Assembly: GCA_027625915.1 (NCBI GenBank)
Contig: JANTQA010000016.1
Coordinates: 67,001 to 131,000 of the forward strand
DNA length: 64,000 nt
Source of the DNA: Anaeramoeba flamelloides
Lineage: Eukaryota > Metamonada > Anaeramoebidae
Reading direction: 5' to 3'
Shown: positions 33,901-44,000 of the stretch, one piece after another
Position numbering within the stretch: position 1 is the first letter of the stretch
Layout: every line of letters begins with the position of its first letter
Made by a program: the position numbers and the translations under genes
The notes under the pieces: model-generated
The model's database searches: none
Told to the model about the DNA's origin: nothing
What the model saw: the letters and a program-made list of their open reading frames with translations, nothing else

Positions 33901-36900
33901 TTTTCTTTTAAATAAAACTTGAATTTAATGGAAATTGGAATTAAAAATTCATTTTGAAGATATTCTTTTGAAATTGAAGGTAATTTGTTAATCAAAATAT
34001 TTTAAAAGTTTTTATCGGTGGAATTAAATATAAAACTGGGTGACAAAAAAGAATTAATTGTATTAAATATTAAAGATAAAATCAAGAAATGAATGATTTT
34101 TATTTATTTTTTCTTGATCAATTTTTTAATTTTGTTGATTTTCCATTTTTTAATTGGTATGTGAATTTATTATACTAAGAATATAGCCCATTTCCCTATT
34201 TATTAAAATATTGAATGTGTTTGGTTTTTAGAAATGATTTTAATAGTTCAATTTTGAATAAACTGTGGCACTCAAAAATGGTAAAATGAATTTGTCATTC
34301 AAATCGAATTTTTTTTGGGAGATAATTTTCTTAAGTTAATTTGAATCAAACAAAACGTATACCCATCATTTTTAAGAAAAGTTTGAAATTTCTTTAAATG
34401 ACTAATTTTGTAAAATTAAATAAATTTGATCAGATCCCGTCACTCCATGTAAAAATTAATATGGAAAAACTAAATTTTTTTAAAGGTAATTTTTTCTTTT
34501 TTTTGGTTAATTCCACTCAGAGAAATAAAATTCTTAATAGTATTTTTTTAAACGTTTCAAAAATTTGTGTAATTTTAATTTAATTATTTGAATTTAAGTG
34601 AAATTCGACTTTTTAGCAAAATGAATACACTGGATGAATGGAATCATTATATTGAATTTCACAAAAGTGTCAAAATATCACTTTTTTCATGAGACAATAT
34701 TTTGGTGTTAAGATAATAATTTAACATTTAAAAGTTTCATCTTAATGTATTTAAAAGACTTTCAAAAGGTAATAAAACAATTTTTGATTAAATTTCTCCA
34801 CTTTTTTACTTCTTCCAATCGAATAACGGATAGATTCCAAAGAGCACTACCAATAAACTCAAATAATAAAGTGTTATCTTATTAGTTGTTCTTATTTAGA
34901 AGAAAATACAAAAGCTCGAGGATTTTTATATTTTCATTAAATATAAAGTCTGAAGTTACAGAAATGTTTTAAATTTCAAAAGATATTTAAATTTAAACAA
35001 TTATTGTGATGGCTTTTAAAATATCTACAATTATGATACACGTTTTTATGACTTTTATTTTTTTTTATTTTTCGTGTTAATTTCATGTTATTGTTACTTT
35101 TTGGGGATTTTTCTTACATTTTTTTTTTTTTAATTTTGATTTTTACAGCTTTTGATGGGTTAAAGCATTACTATTATTTTCCAATTAAAAAAAGAAATTT
35201 TCTATTTCAAATTCTAAATATTTTGTTAATTATTAGTTTGACAAATGAAACCCCAAAGATCTTCACAAAATCAATTAGAAATGATATTTTTAGAGAATCA
35301 TTAACCTTCCTTCTTGGGCTTTTGGATGAAGTTTTAATGATGATAATCTGATTTTAACAGTATTGTGTTTTTATTAAAACATCATCAATAATAATCTTTA
35401 TCTCAGGTTCTACCCTAATAAAAAAATAATTTCAAAACAATCAGATAACATCTTTATAACAAAAATCTTGTTTATATTGTAATTTTTTAATAAAAAAAAT
35501 TATAATGAGGTTTTTTTTCCGTTATCAATTTTTATTATTTTAAAATATTTGAAATTACTTAATCAATTTTTTATTTGTAAAAAAACCTTTAAAAAAAAAT
35601 AAAATTTGAAAATTTTTAATTACAATTCGTCAAAAAAAATGTTTTTTAATGATAATTTTAGAATTTAAAACAGTGTTCTATCATGATTTTTAATGGTGAA
35701 ACATTTTTAACAAGATGTATTATGTATTTTTTTTTTCAATATACTCAATTTATAACACATTAACAAACATCTTTTATCTCTAATAACACCAAAATAACAT
35801 ATTAAAAAATTTCCTAAAACCTTATACAACAAAAAAACTTGTTTATAAAATTTGTTCATTTTTTTATAACATATTATAAAGATGAGGTTATTCATATTTT
35901 AATCAGTTTATTTCAAATTTTAGAACACTTTCAACATTTGAAATACTTCTATATCACATGTATAATATATTATATAATTTTTTTTTTTATTATTAGGGAT
36001 AACAGAATATTTTAAACTGTATTCCTTTTTAACAGATTTCACAAGAATTCAACAATGAGTCAAAGGTAAAAAAAAAAGAAAGTTGGATTATGTTGAATTT
36101 AGAAGTAAAAATAAGAAAATAAAACTACAAAAAAGGAAAACAATTTTTTTTTTTTTTTTCATCTTTTTGTATTTTAGAATTTTAGGGATCTCGTGATATA
36201 AAAAAACGAATCTTGTTTCTTTTAAGAGTTGATTTTTATTCAATTTCCGAATTATTTTGGTCAAAGTGTCTCAGAAATCAATAAAATCATCCAAATGTTA
36301 AAAAAACAACATACCTTGAGGAGGTGAGGGGTCAATTCATCGGTAAGTCTAGGTTCAGTATGAGAACCTTTCCCAGCAAGGAGATTATCAGTAATTCCAA
36401 TCAAAACAGAAAGCATGTATAACCAAGAATCGTTATCAATCCAGCCATCTTTTTTTGTTGCGGTATTTGCGAATATATCAATAATTTGCAAACAAAGATC
36501 AACATGGATTTTGTCCAAACCATTCGACCAATCATTTCTTGGGTTGAACAATAAAGAGAAGTGTCCAAAAATAGTCTAGTGTTTGAAGAACAGGATCAAA
36601 ATTGTAACGGCAAAATTGTTCAAAAGAGTTTGAATCAACAGGAATTAGTTTGAGAAAAAAAAAAAAGAATAAGAGAGGGAAAAAAACAAGATTAAATTTT
36701 TTACTCGATAATATTCATTTTTGTCTTGAAGGAATTTTGGAGGAAGGTTAATCCCATTTAACCAATCCTTATAAAGAGTAATTCCTTTCTTAATGATCCG
36801 ATTCTCTGAGAGAGGAAGTGCAAAGGATTGGCCAGAGCACTCCATCACCCATTTGATGGAGAACGAAGAAGAACATAGATCAGGTGGGCTATTGTTATCT

Positions 36901-37022
36901 AAGAGGACATCCAAGACAGCAGAAATAATATTTCGTTTTACTGAGTGTGGAAATTTGACAAGAACTCCTGTTTCTGGATTTGCGACAAGTGAAGTAACTT
37001 CAGGTATACGCTCTAAAAACAT
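26152..37022 (-). CDS. RALGAPB: Ral GTPase-activating protein beta-like subunit
   Basis: The beta subunit of the RalGAP complex, a relative of tuberin, pairs with a catalytic alpha subunit to switch off Ral-type GTPases. I assembled five exons: 37022..36705, 36575..36315, 30231..30035, 29416..29331 and 28985..26152, giving about 1231 aa (human 1494). Phases match at all four junctions. Alignable blocks include IKWVMECSGQSFALPLSENR, TIFGHFSLLFNPR, LLFDLWLK...NWRH...QWS, WNQILHLIENPNDLLDP, ILNIFGNWLFEA, ILRRSCAKIL and GDFPSSMGPSS. A RapGAP-like domain covers about residues 960-1225. At the position of the catalytic Asn thumb (GND in RALGAPA) the sequence reads SSH before RVTIVW, as expected of the non-catalytic beta subunit. 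The ATG chosen (MFLERIPEV) matches the human N-terminal spacing. The large last exon by itself lacks an ATG start. Stop is TAA. The region before WNQ is the least conserved part of the model. Confidence 0.88.
29331..29416 (-). other. RALGAPB: 86-nt internal exon 4 of RALGAPB
   Basis: A short exon flanked by AAATAG| and |GTTTGT. It starts with the third base of a codon begun in exon 3 (ATA, Ile) and leaves one base that combines with exon 5 into CAC (His). The encoded end WNQILH joins LIENPNDL and matches the human WFRFLHMLSNPVDL. Both phases fit, which supports this exon strongly although it is far too short to show as an open frame. Confidence 0.8.
30570..31150. mobile_element. A-core repeat copy with inverted ends
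   Basis: The ends carry an inverted CAAAGGGGCCCAG motif (about 30599-30612 and 31112-31126) within loosely matching flanks that include AATAAATA and AACTC. The interior has a long A tract near 30950-30986 and TGATTTTGATCTAAAAATT. The 850-1260 region matches the interior and the right end. This looks like a non-autonomous element; the left end of the other copies is lost or too diverged to place. Confidence 0.55.
32553..32628 (+). repeat. Dispersed repeat, CTCTTTGAATTAGAAG family
   Basis: Second plus-strand copy of the family at 7551-7615, reading CTCTTTGAATTAGGAGTCAC, then AAATTTAGTCTCTTCAAAAC and TCTCTTTAACAG. The third copy, 48970-49036, is on the other strand. Confidence 0.6.
32655..32850 (+). 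repeat. Dispersed repeat shared by two host introns, copy 2
   Basis: Plus-strand partner of the minus-strand repeat at 23430-23690. It shares TTTATTTCTTG, TACTTTCTCTTTTTCTTG, TTATAATCTTGCCTAAATTA and an end patch that is G+C-rich here (GAGCGCCGTAGAGTGTCG), a rare composition in this window. Confidence 0.65.
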
Positions 37023-40000
37023 ATTTTTTAAAAAAGACAAAAAATAAAATTGCATTTGTGTTTTTTAAATTTCCTGACACAGAATCATTTACACTTTTTT
37101 AAACTGAGACAGTAGTTTTAAATATTCTCTAACAGGGTTGGAACTAAAAAATGTGAAAGGCTATAAAAGTAAAAAAAATCTTCTAGCAAATTTAATATCA
37201 AATTCAAAATAAATTTAATTGCATTTTACAATTGAAAAATGGTGTAAAAATCTTAATATTATTAAGTCAAATTAACTTTTAATGACTATTTTCCAAAATG
37301 AATTATTGTTTTTCAAACTACTATCCATTTTTCTCTTTTTGAAAAGTTAAAAATCTAAACATTTTTCTTAATTGTTCATAGAAAAATTTTTTTTCAATGA
37401 ACAAGAAAGAAATCTTATTATCGAGAAAATAAGTCGACAAAAACACTGTTTATTGCACAATACTGGTATTTGAATTTGAAAAGAGATAATTTTTTCATTT
37501 GATTGTCCATATTTTTCATGTTCAAATAGAGTGTTCTATGAAATAGATTGCTATTTAAAAACTTTAGAAGAAAAGGAAATTGAAAATGAAGTGAAAATTT
37601 TTCCCATTTGGAATTCAAATACTAGTTCTAAGATAAAATTTTTCATTGAGCTTTTTAAAAACACAACCTTCCCAAGAATTAAAATAAATCAACATAAAAA
37701 CCTCAATTCTCAAAGGGAAATTAATGATTCAAACTGAATTTTGAATTAAAAAATTTGAAATGTTACATGATATAAAAATCGTTTTTTTTGAGAGCTGACT
37801 AAAAATTTTATTCCGTTTATTTTTTAACAAATAGTATTCTTTACAAATAATACAATCACTGGGTTGAAAAAAAGATTTTAGAATGGAAAATCTATTTAAT
37901 TTCAAAAATATTACTATAATAAACCTTAACTTGAAAAAAATAATATTTTCTTTGAAAGAAGAAAGAAATCTTAAGGTCTGTAAACGAAATGTACAAAAAT
38001 ACACTTTATAAATAAAACCACTAAGTTTTAAAATAGCTCAGTATAAAAAATCTACTTAATTTCAAAAAAATTTCAATAATTATTTTTAACTTCAAAAAAA
38101 TATATTTTTTTTAATTCAAAGAATAGTCCAGGACAATTATTTCTATTTGTTAAACAAAAAAAAAGTGAAAAACAACCAAACTGTTAAATTACAAGTTGTT
38201 CCAAAATACTTTTTTGAAACTTGTAAAAATCAACTAATAATAACCAAAAGAATTACTTTTTAATTTGATTATTTTTAATCAATATTTAATAATCCATTCT
38301 TAATCTTTTTTCAGTGGATTATTGATAATCCAAAGATTAAAAACCTCAATTGGTTTTATTATTATTATTTATTTTTTTTTCAGATTTTCAAACAAATAAA
38401 TTTCATTCAAATTAATAATTCTAAGAAAAAAAAATACCAATAACTATTATCAAATAACTGGTTTTAATACAAACAGTTCATTTTTTATAATCTCGATATT
38501 TGAAAAAGAAAATTACCCAATCTTGTAAATTTCAAGAAATTTAATAAATTTTTTATAAATAATATAAAAGATCATTTTTTTGGAACTGCAATAATTCAAT
38601 ATAATGTTACTTTTGATTGTATTTTAAAAATAAGATTAAATTCCCAAGTTTATTTATTCATAAAAACTCATAGAAATTACTAAAAGTGAGATTTCTTCAA
38701 AATAAAAATGTTTTATATAATTTTTCTTTTTCAATTTAAATCCCAAAATCCGAAAAATCAATATTTTTAGCTTTCCTTTAATTGAGAATCTTTTAAATCA
38801 CTTTAATTGTTTAGAGTATTTTATTTCAATCCCCACCGAACATTAAATTTGAATAATCCAAATATATGAGTTTACCTTACATTAATAATAAAATAATAAT
38901 AAATCCCCTTATTTATTGAAATAAACTTAACACAAGAAACTGTCTTGTTGAAATTACCTTAACGTCAAAAAAAAAAATCCAAAAATAAACAAAAGGGTTT
39001 TGTTTGTCGAATTATACCAAATTTTAATTCTAGTATTTTTCAGATAAATTACAAAAAATTTTTCACCTTCTTTGCATTTTTTTCTATTGTAAAATGAGTT
39101 TTTGAAGAAATAGGTTGTACATGCTGATCTTCATTTATATTTATTTGGTCCTTTTTCATATTTTCGTATAAATGTGTATATATTGGGTGAGTTAAGAAAC
39201 ATAAATAAAAGGAACTTCAGGAATTAAAAAAATCTAATCATCTGAATTTTTTTCCCTTTGAAATTTCAAATAATAATGAGAGATTGAGAGAAATTTTGTA
39301 CGTATACGTTAATATTTAAAAATAATAAAGGCTAATTCATTTCATAAACACACTGATTTGGATCTAATAAAACCAGGTTGCTTGAGATAAGTTTTCACTT
39401 CTATTAATTTCTTTCACTTTTCCAATATAACTCAGAAATTCTTTTTTTTTCTTTTTTTATTAATTTAAAGCCCAGAAGGATCTTTTAACTCACTATGATT
39501 CTAGTAAAAGTTCTCTACTTTCTTATTTTCACATATATAAAAACTAATAAATAAAAGATTTCTCAAATACTTTTGTAACTTATTTAAACCTGGCTTTTGT
39601 TTTTTAAAAAAAGAATCTTAACTTTTTTTTAAAATGTTATGACTTTATCAATTATTTTTGAGTAAATAAGAATTTTTGTGATCAACCATTCTATTATATT
39701 TAAAACTCATAAAAATTTATTTTCAAAGAAAGAAAAATCAAAAAACACAAAGAAAAAGAATAATTGATAAAACTAAAATTAAAAAAAAAATCGAAATTAT
39801 CCTTTAACTCTACCACCTCAAAACCAAATTGATTGGAACTGTTGTTTATTAAAATGATCTCACTTTGAAAAAGCTTTTCAAAGTTTTTTAATAGCTTTGT
39901 AAACACCAAACGAATAATTGTGATGTCTTGATAATTGAATCTCATTTTTTTTTGTTCTTTTCTTTTCTTGGCTTTGTTTTTCAGCTGGTTCAAATTTGTT

Positions 40001-40068
40001 TTTTAATCAAAAATTATTAGTGGTTATTTTTAACACCTCGATCAATAAGCCACAATTATTTGTCGGTT
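37023..40068. other. 3-kb divergent intergenic region
   Basis: The upstream regions of RALGAPB (-) and the SANT protein gene (+) lie here. About 37390-37780 is a copy of a repeat also found at 52.0-52.43 kb and in part at 52.85-53.05 kb. About 37885-38122 shows an imperfect tandem duplication of ~160 bp (TTAATTTCAAAAA...TAACTT theme). No gene is seen. Confidence 0.6.
37390..37780 (+). repeat. Dispersed repeat, copy shared with 52 kb
   Basis: This segment and 52010-52430 share, in order, ACTGGTATTTGAAT, the AAGTGAAAATTTTTCCCATT theme, AAGAATTAAAATAAATCA, AGGGAAATTAATGATT and AATTAAAAAATTTGAAAT. The open frames that overlap both copies resemble each other only because the DNA does. I see no protein family. 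Confidence 0.65.
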
Positions 40069-43000
40069 ATGTCCACACCTTTAGTTGATTTCTTATTCAG
40101 AAAATATCCAACACAAAGGAAGGTTAACTTAATCAAAAATAAGATAACCAATAGCGATCAAGTAAAAAACTTTTTTACAAAAGCAAAAGGAAGAGGAAGA
40201 GGGAGAGGAAGAGGGAGAGGAAGAGGGAGGGGGAAAAGAAGAGGGAGAGGAAGGGGAAGGGGAAGGGGAAAAATTTCAAGGAACAATCGAAGGAAAATTA
40301 AAGAGCTTGAAGTTTTATTAAATGAATACCTTCGGAATGAATTGTATCAAAAAGAAATAAGCTTTTTAGAGAAGCAACAAAAAAAGGATTTGGTTCTGGT
40401 TGAATATTTAAAACAAGAATTCCTGCAACAAAATTTTGAAGTGGTCAAAATTGCAAAATCAAAGCATTACCCTGAGCTCTTCCAAGTCTTACAAACAGAT
40501 CTGCTCCCAGAAACAACTGACTCAAGTGATGAAGATTTTGAAATCAAAAGGCACAAATTAAAAAAAAAAAACGAAAACGAGACAAGCCAACTAGAAGGAG
40601 ATCAAAAACAGCTTAATAATAGCAAAAACGAGAATGATCTAAAATTCAAAATTGAAAATGTCAAAACAGTAAATAGAAAGAACAAGCCCAACCCAAAATC
40701 ACAGGCACTAATAAATAAAAATCAAAACCAAACGGAAAAAAAAATCATTACAAGCAGAAAACTAATAACAAACAGAAGAACCAAATTGCCAAATTTAACA
40801 TTTCCTCTCTCATTGCAATCGAACACTCTCCCATTTGAAAACACCCGAAGTAAAATTTCGCTTCACGACTCTAGTTTAATTGAAAGCATTATTTGGGATG
40901 AGAATTTAGAAAAAATGGATGAGCTAACACTGGGCCCACATTTTGATCCGAATTGTAAAGACATTTATCAAAAATTTAAAGCGAATGTCAAAAAAGGTAT
41001 AAATAAGAAAAAAATGAACAGCAGCCATAGACTTACAAAGGATAGTAGGTTAACACAATTATCTGACGATTCAAGTTCAGAAGAAGATTCTGACTTTGAT
41101 GAAATCCTTTCAAGTAATGGATCTGAGGATGATGAATATTTGCAAATACCGGAAGATGAAATAAATGATATTGTGAATTCAAACAGAGATTTTTCTTCTC
41201 GGAATGAGTCTTCACAGCAGGAAGTGCACCATTCGCTTTTCAAGGGTCCTTCGCACGGAATGTCCAAGTCCCAAATTGAAAGACTAACAATTCTATTAAG
41301 GCAATACATTCAATTATTGGTTCAAACCTGTGCTATAGCAAGAGAAAGAAAGGATCAAAAAATTACCAATGAAACTGTCGAATTATTGCACGATTTTTTA
41401 CAATACAGAGATAGCGAAATTGCCTTAAGAAATCAAAAAAAGAAAAAAAACATTAAAAAACGGAAAAAAAGTTCAAGTTTAAATTCAGATATCAGCTCAG
41501 AAACTACTTCGAATTCAAGTTCAAGTTCAAGTTCAAGCTCGGGTACAAGCTCGGGTTCAGAAACATCAACGAGTACTGGCTCTGAATCTGACTCTGAATC
41601 TGGATCAGGATCAGAATCCGAATCCGAATTCGAATCTGACAATAAAAATAAAAATACAAATAATATCAACAAGAATACTCAAATTAATACTTTAAATAAT
41701 CATATATTAATGAATAATAATAATAATATGATTATTGATAATAAGTTGAATAATGATAGGGGGGTTTTTAATAATGGGATGATAAATTTTTATCAACAAA
41801 TGAATGAAATAAAGGATAACGATTATGATGAAGAAGAAGAAGAAGAATCCGATGACGAAATAATTGAAAAGGAATTAGAAGAAACAACACAAGTCAATCG
41901 TATAAAGAATGTTAATTTTAATCATCAATATCTTCAACCAATTTCAAATCCACTTTTAAAATCGATTGATTCGAATACAATGCAAAATTTGAATAATGCA
42001 TCATTAATAGTCAATGAAAATAACCGAATTCAAAGCATCAGCAACCGAATAAATAATGGCGTTGGTGTGGGTGTGGGTGTGGAAATTGACCGTTCAAATT
42101 TCCAAATAACAAACGCGATACATTCGGATAATTCAAATCTAGAAGAAATGGAAAATACAATTTTAAATGTTCCAGGTTCAAATAAAATTTATGAATTCAT
42201 TTCGGGGTTATATGATCAAGAATTGACTATTTCAAGTTTATTAAACATTTTCCGAGATACATTTGATCCCAAATTGACGCCCAATAATATTAGCTCGATT
42301 ATTGATTGCGAAAAAAAACAAAAAACGGTCTTTAGTAACTCTGAAGATCATTTGATTGTGCTTGGAATCAAGCGTTACGGGAAAAAATGGCAAAAAATTT
42401 CAGACGAAATCCTGCCAACAAAAACTGCCAACACGATCTTTTCTCATTTTAAAACGTGCTCTAAACAGGCGGCAGAAGATAACCCAATAAGAAAATTTTT
42501 GGATACCCTTTCTGGTTTAACAGAGGACGAACAGCAAATACTTAAAAGGGGGATCGCGATGTTTGGGCAAAATTGGGTTTTAATTTCTGAAAAGCTTTTG
42601 CCACATAAGCACCCAACAGTTCTGAAAAAAACGCATGATGATATGTTTGGGTACAAAGGGAGGAAGAAAAGGAAGCGGCTATGGAGAAGGAAAAATAATA
42701 TTGTGAAGATCGCTCCGTTATCAAATTCAATCTTATTCTCTAAAAATGAAAACACCCAACAACAGCAATCCCAGCTAAATGAAAATGTATTACTGCCAAA
42801 CCAAAATTCGCGCAGCAAAAGAAGAACGGTAATAAATGCCCCAGAAAACATTGAATTTGAAAGAGATGAATTGGAAGATGAAAGTGATGAGGACGAGGAC
42901 GAGGACGATGACGATGACGAGGACGAATATGAAAACATCTATGAAGAAGATATTGAAGAAAACGAAAAAGAAAATGTTTATGTTCACAGTGCGATAAATG

Positions 43001-43104
43001 ATGTTACCAATGTTGAAAATTATGGGTTGAGTGACAATAGCCAAGAGCAGAAAACTCCATTGATAGCATTTCCATTTCCAAGCGTTAAACAAGAAAAAAA
43101 ATAA
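40069..43104 (+). CDS. GON4L/YARP-like double-SANT nuclear protein
   Basis: A single-exon gene coding for about 1011 aa, probably a nuclear transcription or chromatin regulator. From the N-terminus: an Arg-Gly run (about 41-72, RGG/GAR-like, likely RNA or nucleic-acid binding); a Lys/Glu region; a conserved helical block at about 395-455 with IERLTILLRQYIQLLVQT, which matches the QLLTQ block of GON4L; a Ser-rich stretch (470-520); a double Myb/SANT-like region at about 755-865 with FSNSEDHLIVLGIKRYGKKW, then LPTKTANTI, DNPIR and LTEDEQQILKRGI. The spacing and the DNPI motif match the plant and animal GON4L/YARP proteins. A basic KGRKKRKRLWRRK patch follows and could be a nuclear localisation signal, then an acidic Asp/Glu run. 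The start is ATG at 40069; a longer frame would need a TTG start. Stop is TAA. The ~340-bp 3' flank is T-rich and then a dispersed repeat begins. Confidence 0.82.
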   Translation: MSTPLVDFLFRKYPTQRKVNLIKNKITNSDQVKNFFTKAKGRGRGRGRGRGRGRGKRRGRGRGRGRGKISRNNRRKIKELEVLLNEYLRNELYQKEISFLEKQQKKDLVLVEYLKQEFLQQNFEVVKIAKSKHYPELFQVLQTDLLPETTDSSDEDFEIKRHKLKKKNENETSQLEGDQKQLNNSKNENDLKFKIENVKTVNRKNKPNPKSQALINKNQNQTEKKIITSRKLITNRRTKLPNLTFPLSLQSNTLPFENTRSKISLHDSSLIESIIWDENLEKMDELTLGPHFDPNCKDIYQKFKANVKKGINKKKMNSSHRLTKDSRLTQLSDDSSSEEDSDFDEILSSNGSEDDEYLQIPEDEINDIVNSNRDFSSRNESSQQEVHHSLFKGPSHGMSKSQIERLTILLRQYIQLLVQTCAIARERKDQKITNETVELLHDFLQYRDSEIALRNQKKKKNIKKRKKSSSLNSDISSETTSNSSSSSSSSSGTSSGSETSTSTGSESDSESGSGSESESEFESDNKNKNTNNINKNTQINTLNNHILMNNNNNMIIDNKLNNDRGVFNNGMINFYQQMNEIKDNDYDEEEEEESDDEIIEKELEETTQVNRIKNVNFNHQYLQPISNPLLKSIDSNTMQNLNNASLIVNENNRIQSISNRINNGVGVGVGVEIDRSNFQITNAIHSDNSNLEEMENTILNVPGSNKIYEFISGLYDQELTISSLLNIFRDTFDPKLTPNNISSIIDCEKKQKTVFSNSEDHLIVLGIKRYGKKWQKISDEILPTKTANTIFSHFKTCSKQAAEDNPIRKFLDTLSGLTEDEQQILKRGIAMFGQNWVLISEKLLPHKHPTVLKKTHDDMFGYKGRKKRKRLWRRKNNIVKIAPLSNSILFSKNENTQQQQSQLNENVLLPNQNSRSKRRTVINAPENIEFERDELEDESDEDEDEDDDDDEDEYENIYEEDIEENEKENVYVHSAINDVTNVENYGLSDNSQEQKTPLIAFPFPSVKQEKK
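40189..40270 (+). repeat. Purine-only GGAAGA/GGGAGA coding repeat
   Basis: An AGAGGA/AGGGGA-type array on the plus strand codes for alternating Arg and Gly in the N-terminus of the SANT protein. It is a long polypurine run and a likely site of length variation. Confidence 0.85.
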
Positions 43105-43469
43105 TATTTTTGCATTTGAGCGATCATTTATTTTTCTATTATCCATTTTTTCTCTTTTTTCATTTTTCATTTTCCTTTTATTCTTTTCTTTCTTTTCTTT
43201 TTTTTCTTTCTTCTTTTTATACATCTTTCTTTTTGTTTTTGTTTTGTAATTATATTTTCAGAAAAAAATTTCATTATATACATTTTTTCAAAAATTAGTT
43301 ATTTTTTTTTTTCGTTTCTAATTTTGTTCTTGAGAATTTACTTCTTGACTCTTGAAATTGTGGGTTTACAATCCGAATTTTTTCAAGAAAAAAATATTAA
43401 TAATAAGAAATAAATATCTCCATTTGTTTTCAAAATGTTTAAATCTAGAATAAAAAAATAATGTAAATT

Positions 43470-44000
43470 CCAAAATTTTGGGCAGAGCTCAAACAGTTGA
43501 AAGAATAACAATATTACACTTTATGTTCAATTTGGAAAGAATTTTGATATTACAAACTATTTAATTTTTTGTCTTTTTTGTTTTGTTTTCATTTCCTTTT
43601 TTGTAGTTTCACAATCTTTTTCCTTTGATCTGAAATTTTTTTTCAATGGTTGGTAGAAGGTTAGTGTTGAGTTTGTTAAATAGAAAAATACACATACCAT
43701 TGGTTGATGGTATCTAATCATTTGATCGATAGATAATTGTTGATGAATTTTCAACAAATTTACCAATATAATTTTTGTTCAGCTTGTTTCATCATTTTGG
43801 AAAAATGGCTTTTTTTTTTTCGATTTTTATATTTTTTTTTCTTTTATTTCGGAGTAAATGTTTGATAATAAAAACATTAATACTGTGGAACTTGAACAAG
43901 ATTTAATATAAAGCTTGGATAAAAAATAAAAAAATTGTGTTTTTTTTTTCTATTTTTCATTTCGGGGTTTCTTCAAATTTTTGGAATGGGGTTTATATAC
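43470..44000 (+). repeat. Gene-flanking dispersed repeat, copy 1
   Basis: This begins near TTTTGGGCAGAGCTCAAACA, contains GTTGAAAGAATAACAATA, TTTTTTGTCTTTTTTGTTTT, GAAGGTTAGTGTTGAGTTTG and TTGGTTGATGGTATCTAATC, and ends near TTTTTGGAATGGGGTTTATA. Copies 2 and 3 lie at 56742-57262 and 62884-63422 on the same strand; copies 1 and 2 each start within about 370 bp of a stop codon on that strand. Confidence 0.85.

Larger units (their letters stand above)
30232..36314 (-). other. RALGAPB intron 2, 6.1 kb, repeat-filled
   Basis: The intron runs from donor CAAG|GTATGT to acceptor AAAAAG|CTT. Protein alignment is continuous across it (TPHLLK to LLFDLWLK), so no exon is expected within. It is 10-50 times longer than the other introns of the gene (129, 618 and 345 bp). 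It holds an inverted-end element (30570-31150) and copies of at least two dispersed repeats (32553-32628 and 32655-32850). Open frames inside it are short, AT-driven and unrecognised. Confidence 0.8.

Noticed and set aside
40060-40068. Start of the SANT protein at 40060 and of the vWA protein at 53175
   Set aside because: Both upstream starts are TTG. The first ATG codons (40069 and 53214) are the natural eukaryotic starts.
42444-42938. Antisense Ser-rich frame of 164 aa opposite the SANT gene
   Set aside because: It is the complement of an acidic codon run in a well-supported gene and shows no family features.
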